DNA of 64,000 nucleotides from Bifidobacterium sp. ESL0682 (GTDB taxonomy: Bacteria > Actinomycetota > Actinomycetes > Actinomycetales > Bifidobacteriaceae): positions 1,860,001-1,924,000 of the forward strand of contig NZ_CP113942.1 of assembly GCF_029392815.1 (NCBI RefSeq), written 5' to 3'. A program made the translations under genes and the position numbers. The notes beneath the pieces were generated by a model. It made no database searches. It was not told the origin of the DNA and saw only the letters and a program-made list of their open reading frames with translations. Below are positions 61,601 through 64,000 of this stretch, one piece after another. Within the stretch, counting starts at the first letter, position 1; every line of letters begins with the position of its first letter.

Positions 61601-61792
61601 CTGCGCCGCGATGTTCTGGGCGACATACGTCCCAATCTGCGTCGGATCGGCAGACGCGATATACGGGCTCAGCCCAACACTTCCCACCAGCAGGGACACC
61701 ACGATGACCACTGCCATAAGCAAACGACCGCGGTGCGGGATCGCTGCTGGCTTTTCAGATACATCTTCGTCACGGAAATAGGTTGACTTCAC
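58700..61792 (-). CDS. Large pilus tip adhesin (LPFTG)
   Basis: The frame opens at 61849, but the GTG at 61792 is the likely start: GAGGGGGTGA lies five bases upstream, whereas neither ATG (61849, 61822) has a ribosome site. From there the protein has about 1030 residues: basic N-terminus, a signal-anchor RLLMAVVIVVSLLVGSVGL, a large Tyr/Asn/Gly-rich adhesin region, Ig-like repeats (TVTGTGIPGDTVTLFAE; GNHVTVAWPDGSES), and a cell-wall signal SLPFTG with a final helix and basic tail. Size and first position in the operon fit the tip subunit (FimB/P type). It probably sits at the tip of the fimbria; the ligand is unknown. Confidence 0.88.
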   Translation of the reverse strand: MKSTYFRDEDVSEKPAAIPHRGRLLMAVVIVVSLLVGSVGLSPYIASADPTQIGTYVAQNIAAQDAASAQDDMANLSSGNNVTPDASGNDVTIDDYPALCAQDTTSTVPADKRVDCKPKLYKFLANNNKMQGNDVDDELRIDFVLRMPHGMVNPNCVDVSSISDYGGNGKTKPRYGNGEDPYIDCGMQLLVSQSGTKGTNPNTYLTSFRYINTYGGDADRDANALAQNAALRWASNVDEYYTIHNVLVSGDYDYLTISIEGNISYRGKNLDPRNVGGTEYDQYVYAVAAPGRQMYGKTPANNGRYYYSSLDSRYVTNITEGVPSYMYANSCNSGGTTTADKVQRCNGPTSHVGFDAHPNLWSGGQANWGLVTDYGFPSQQTGSGVAPANSFFVFWYNIAYSGYPCSQNTSFYYQWLGLKGGKDWVPVQSLTPTVLRVDGQLPYYNYGANDWYSAFNSPNNRGFNSTPNHLMVPGAGTDPNILQDAKGNIDFGKIKQKEGLDGYFKLVTWPISTNPNVKDQNSAAAYEGCVVQNTPTGGQTKSVHDAYNPLYNNDDPSHPLTIKAGMPQEETNKLLDTGWTIDTAFANYSIPRPTAPVINQFSGYVPTASRTVTGTGIPGDTVTLFAEDQSHIIDLNKPNDPATRGVRIGSVKVGVDGAWSMTDPRKIDTNLQHSIRYHAWQTDSSEFQISSLFSNVVQGNFQLETNKNPEIKQLKVPHTVRNASGKSEMPANATVSIKGSVESLHANDSLKLYAVAQSGPIHHDTVTGQPYDDPNNPQPPADTYLLKDFGPLDAAHQTQQQRGEHWFTDWSWQEPVSTFMKGNNASKILYTIVAVLKNSDTGVLSFGQVRNQLIDMYPTAVQVTSISRESGIDGMVTDTAHTGLDPTPVSHLTGMEGNHVTVAWPDGSESNVVTDKDAKWHVDIPTFMPPGKITITSMDRAGTLDFIYNINTLAEISGNELGNQSDAITADLTSPEPVSSLPFTGWKRWWLLVVAAVVALASAAGFVFLARFKKKVGTQSGRHRGTHAKR

Positions 61793-61912
61793 AGCAATCA
61801 CCCCCTCAACATCATCCGACATTGAAATACAATCTTTATATTTATTCATATATGCGTATAAATATCATGTTTTTCAAGTTCTATCTGTTGCATTGTCGTC
61901 GCAGGCAATGCA

Positions 61913-61934
61913 CGCGTTTACCCCCCTAAACGCG
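61913..61934 (-). promoter_or_regulatory. Hairpin with a G6 loop upstream of the pilus operon
   Basis: CGCGTTTA (61913-61920) and TAAACGCG (61927-61934) are perfect complements around CCCCCC, which is GGGGGG in the transcript sense. It lies about 120 bases before the GTG start of the tip adhesin. It may be a leader structure or protein site; the G tract is short for slipped-strand switching. Confidence 0.45.
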
Positions 61935-62344
61935 CGAAGAAAATTTACGGATATTAAGTGTGCAGACCAAGAAAGACAAGATTTCTGTATTTTAATTAGA
62001 CAAATGATGGTACGTATGTGAAGTTAATCTCACTTCAGCTCAACACTTTGTAAATCACTTCTTACGCAAATTTGTTCATTCCACTAGGTAAATAAAATAT
62101 TCATCAGTGAATATTTATTATGAATAAATTCCTAAAATAACAAAATCTGCGACTTATTATGCTATTTCAAGATGTGATATTGCTCATAACATAGCAACCG
62201 GTTTTATAGCTCATAGAAATAATCAATACGATCTGCTTTTACTCAGCCGACACAGAACCGCCTGAAATGATATCAATCCATCAGCAACGGCCGTTAACCA
62301 GCCGAGTCCGAATCAGCCGAATACGTAGGCAGCGCGAAGGACGT
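61935..62344. other. AT-rich non-coding stretch upstream of the pilus operon
   Basis: About 400 bases, very AT-rich, with no supported gene. It should hold the pilus promoter and upstream control sites. I cannot place a reliable -10/-35 pair. Confidence 0.5.
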
Positions 62345-62358
62345 GAAGGAGATAATCA

Positions 62359-62376
62359 ATGCCTTATAACTTCTAG
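62359..62376 (+). other. Micro-ORF with ideal ribosome site (MPYNF)
   Basis: GAAGGAG is followed after seven bases by ATG and only five codons before TAG; the hairpin at 62386 follows ten bases later. No plus-strand gene lies downstream. It may be a leader peptide without a gene, a trace of a deleted gene, or chance. Confidence 0.3.
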
Positions 62377-62385
62377 GTAACTAAA

Positions 62386-62432
62386 AGTCGACCGGCTTGG
62401 TGCAGAACATCAAACCGGCCGACTTCTTCTTT
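62386..62432. terminator. Terminator after glnB
   Basis: AAGTCGACCGGCTT pairs with AAACCGGCCGACTT (two weak pairs) around a long loop. It lies just after the glnB stop codon on the minus strand and may also stop plus-strand transcription (TTCTTTG follows). Confidence 0.75.
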
Positions 62433-62444
62433 GACTAAAAGGCG

Positions 62445-64000
<1,556 letters not shown>

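Noticed and set aside
61921..61926. Phase-variable poly-G tract
   Set aside because: Six bases is short for slipped-strand switching, so it is reported only as a hairpin, not as a proven switch.

Overview
This window looks like a chromosomal segment of a Bifidobacterium or close relative (Actinobacteria). The support is a sortase pilus operon with LPXTG-type pilins, a bifidobacterial-type HtpX, a class II fructose-bisphosphate aldolase, an FprA-type ferredoxin-NADP reductase, mid-range G+C coding sequence with AT-rich spacers, and galactofuranosyltransferases that fit the galactofuranan lipoglycan known from bifidobacteria. The species cannot be fixed from sequence alone.

Layout. (1) Positions 1-13569, all minus strand: an import-and-degrade operon for a plant-gum or hemicellulose-like oligosaccharide. 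It runs from two ABC permeases and a lipoprotein binding protein through a GH2 beta-galactosidase, GH38 alpha-mannosidase, GH115 alpha-glucuronidase and YihS-type mannose isomerase to the start of a GH51 arabinofuranosidase that leaves the window. No enzyme has a signal peptide, so degradation is intracellular. (2) 14093-18374, minus strand: uxaC, uxuB and manD, which take glucuronate through fructuronate and mannonate to 2-keto-3-deoxygluconate, with a divergent LacI regulator. GH115 would feed this branch. (3) 19809-21308: fba, an aberrant tRNA-like gene and tRNA-Gly(CCC). (4) 21755-25054: an ABC-2 exporter with a LytTR regulator and a DUF3021 membrane protein, a LytTR regulatory system. (5) 25071-36861: housekeeping and mixed genes: htpX, fprA, thiamine-precursor-type transporter parts, a DUF805 protein, a histidine phosphatase, gtrA, and mevalonate pathway mvaD and mvk. 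(6) 37140-51206: a cell-surface polysaccharide cluster with GlfT1/GlfT2-like transferases, a Wzm/Wzt-type ABC exporter, a GT4 enzyme, LicD, two membrane acyltransferases, and a GtrB-like transferase beside a large membrane protein of probable GT-C type. (7) 51294-53648: a secreted GH25 lysozyme with two identical beta-trefoil modules. (8) 54351-61792: a small conserved protein, tRNA-Ser(GGA), and a sortase-dependent pilus operon (tip, backbone, SrtC). (9) 62445-64000: glnB and the start-truncated amt.

Data quality matters here. At least thirteen frame breaks in eleven otherwise well-conserved genes are visible. About half lie in A/T runs of five or six, or G/C runs of five, where one more base restores the family sequence. 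This pattern fits homopolymer-length sequencing error better than decay, so the interrupted genes are annotated as single CDSs spanning the break.

Functionally, regions 1 and 2 form one route: import of an arabinose-, galactose-, mannose- and glucuronate-containing glycan, release of monosaccharides, mannose to fructose, and glucuronate to KDG. Region 6 and the pilus operon build the cell surface.
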